NCBI GenBank assembly: GCA_937995275.1
Contig: CALKKN010000016.1
Location: forward strand, 1-5,982
Source: an uncultured Lysobacterales bacterium
Lineage (GTDB): Bacteria > Pseudomonadota > Gammaproteobacteria > Xanthomonadales > SZUA-36
Direction of reading: 5' to 3'
Length of the DNA: 5,982 nt
The notes under the pieces are model-generated. The model was not told where the DNA came from and ran no database searches. It saw only the letters and a program-made list of their open reading frames with translations. Shown here one piece after another: positions 5,670-5,982 of the stretch (its first letter is position 1; each line of letters starts with the position of its first letter). Made by a program: the position numbers and the translations under genes.

Positions 5670-5982
5670 GCGGGCACCGTTGGTGTCAAGGAAATCAATC
5701 CGTTACGGGTCAATTCGAAACTCTGCTTGAACTCTCCGGCCTTCAGCGTGTTGGTGACGCTGTTGACGAAATACAGACCGTCGTAGGCCAGGCCGACGCC
5801 GCGCACGCCGACCAGCTGGCGCGCCTTCAGCAGGCGTCCATAGCTCAACACGTCCAGGGTGCCGGAGGCGGACACCGAATCCTGGGAGCGGGCGGCTTCC
5901 GCGAGGCCCCGGGACAGCGCCTTGGTGGGGCTCATCTTGGCGGTGTCCTTCAAAACATTGATGTTGCTGATCGACGTCGAGA
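5666..5982 (-). CDS. Phage late-control D (gpD/gp27-like) hub protein, C-terminal part
   Basis: This is the C-terminal 104 or so residues of a hub protein. The frame is open to the right edge, so the true start lies outside the window; the first in-window start-like codon is a TTG at 5953, which I do not take as the start. The segment GTLDVLSYGRLLKARQLVGV, followed closely by VGLAYDGLYFVNSVT and then FKQSFELTRNGL, matches the C-terminal signature of phage late-control D / gp27-type proteins as I know it. In contractile tails this protein forms the trimeric hub between the inner tube and the spike. The end is complete (TGA 5668-5666) and overlaps the ATG of the spike gene by four bases (ATGA). 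Having gpD and gpV as separate genes resembles phage P2 and many eCIS loci, and differs from T6SS VgrG, where the two are fused. Seen: the motifs and the overlap. Known: the family role. Inferred: hub of an eCIS rather than of a prophage. Confidence 0.88.
   Translation of the reverse strand, partial: STSISNINVLKDTAKMSPTKALSRGLAEAARSQDSVSASGTLDVLSYGRLLKARQLVGVRGVGLAYDGLYFVNSVTNTLKAGEFKQSFELTRNGLISLTPTVPA

Noticed and set aside
5951..5953. TTG as the start of a small 95-residue gene
   Set aside because: The same frame stays open to the right edge with sensible sequence, and the motifs are those of the C-terminus of a much longer gpD protein.
1..5982. Possible T6SS baseplate cluster
   Set aside because: A gp25-like protein and a PAAR-like tip occur in T6SS too, but J-like proteins of this family, the unfused gpD and gpV, and the absence of TssF/TssG/TssK-like sequence argue for an eCIS or tailocin.
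1..5982. Promoters, terminators, RNA genes, CRISPR arrays, insertion sequences or attachment sites
   Set aside because: None was seen. The genes leave at most one base between them, and I found no convincing hairpin-plus-T-run, tRNA-like fold, direct-repeat array or terminal inverted repeats by eye.

Overview
The window holds part of one gene cluster on the minus strand, with six protein genes packed end to end and transcribed from high to low coordinates. They encode the baseplate, hub and spike of a contractile phage-tail-like machine, most likely an extracellular contractile injection system (eCIS; the family of Afp, PVC and MAC particles). A tailocin or prophage remnant is the main alternative. 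The DNA is visibly GC-rich with strong G/C preference at third codon positions. This fits a high-GC environmental bacterium such as a proteobacterium, myxobacterium or actinobacterium, but nothing here fixes the taxon.

Layout in transcription order: (1) 5982-5666, C-terminus of a phage late-control D (gpD/gp27-like) hub protein, cut by the right edge; (2) 5669-5157, gpV-type spike with an OB-fold; (3) 5155-4835, small PAAR-like (DUF4280-like) spike tip; (4) 4838-4464, gp25-like baseplate/sheath-initiator protein; (5) 4467-1918, complete 849-residue 'putative baseplate assembly protein' (baseplate J-like, here J1); (6) 1916-1, a second and divergent member of that family (J2), complete at its N-terminus and cut by the left edge after about 638 codons. 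J2 is the largest block of the left third of the window. It is easy to miss because it has no stop inside the window and strong decoy frames lie on the opposite strand.

The genes are joined without spacing. Three junctions are 4-base ATGA overlaps and the other two leave a single base between stop and start. There is therefore no room for internal promoters or terminators, and the products are probably made together by coupled translation from an mRNA starting outside the window. Functionally, gpD and gpV form the central hub and spike, the PAAR-like protein caps the spike, the gp25-like protein links hub to sheath, and J1 and J2 probably build the wedge ring that triggers sheath contraction. 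Sheath, tube, LysM protein and the rest of gpD would be expected upstream (right). The end of J2, fibres, AAA+ ATPase and any payload would be expected downstream (left). No RNA gene, insertion sequence, CRISPR array, promoter or terminator was seen, and no stretch over 300 bases lacks a gene.
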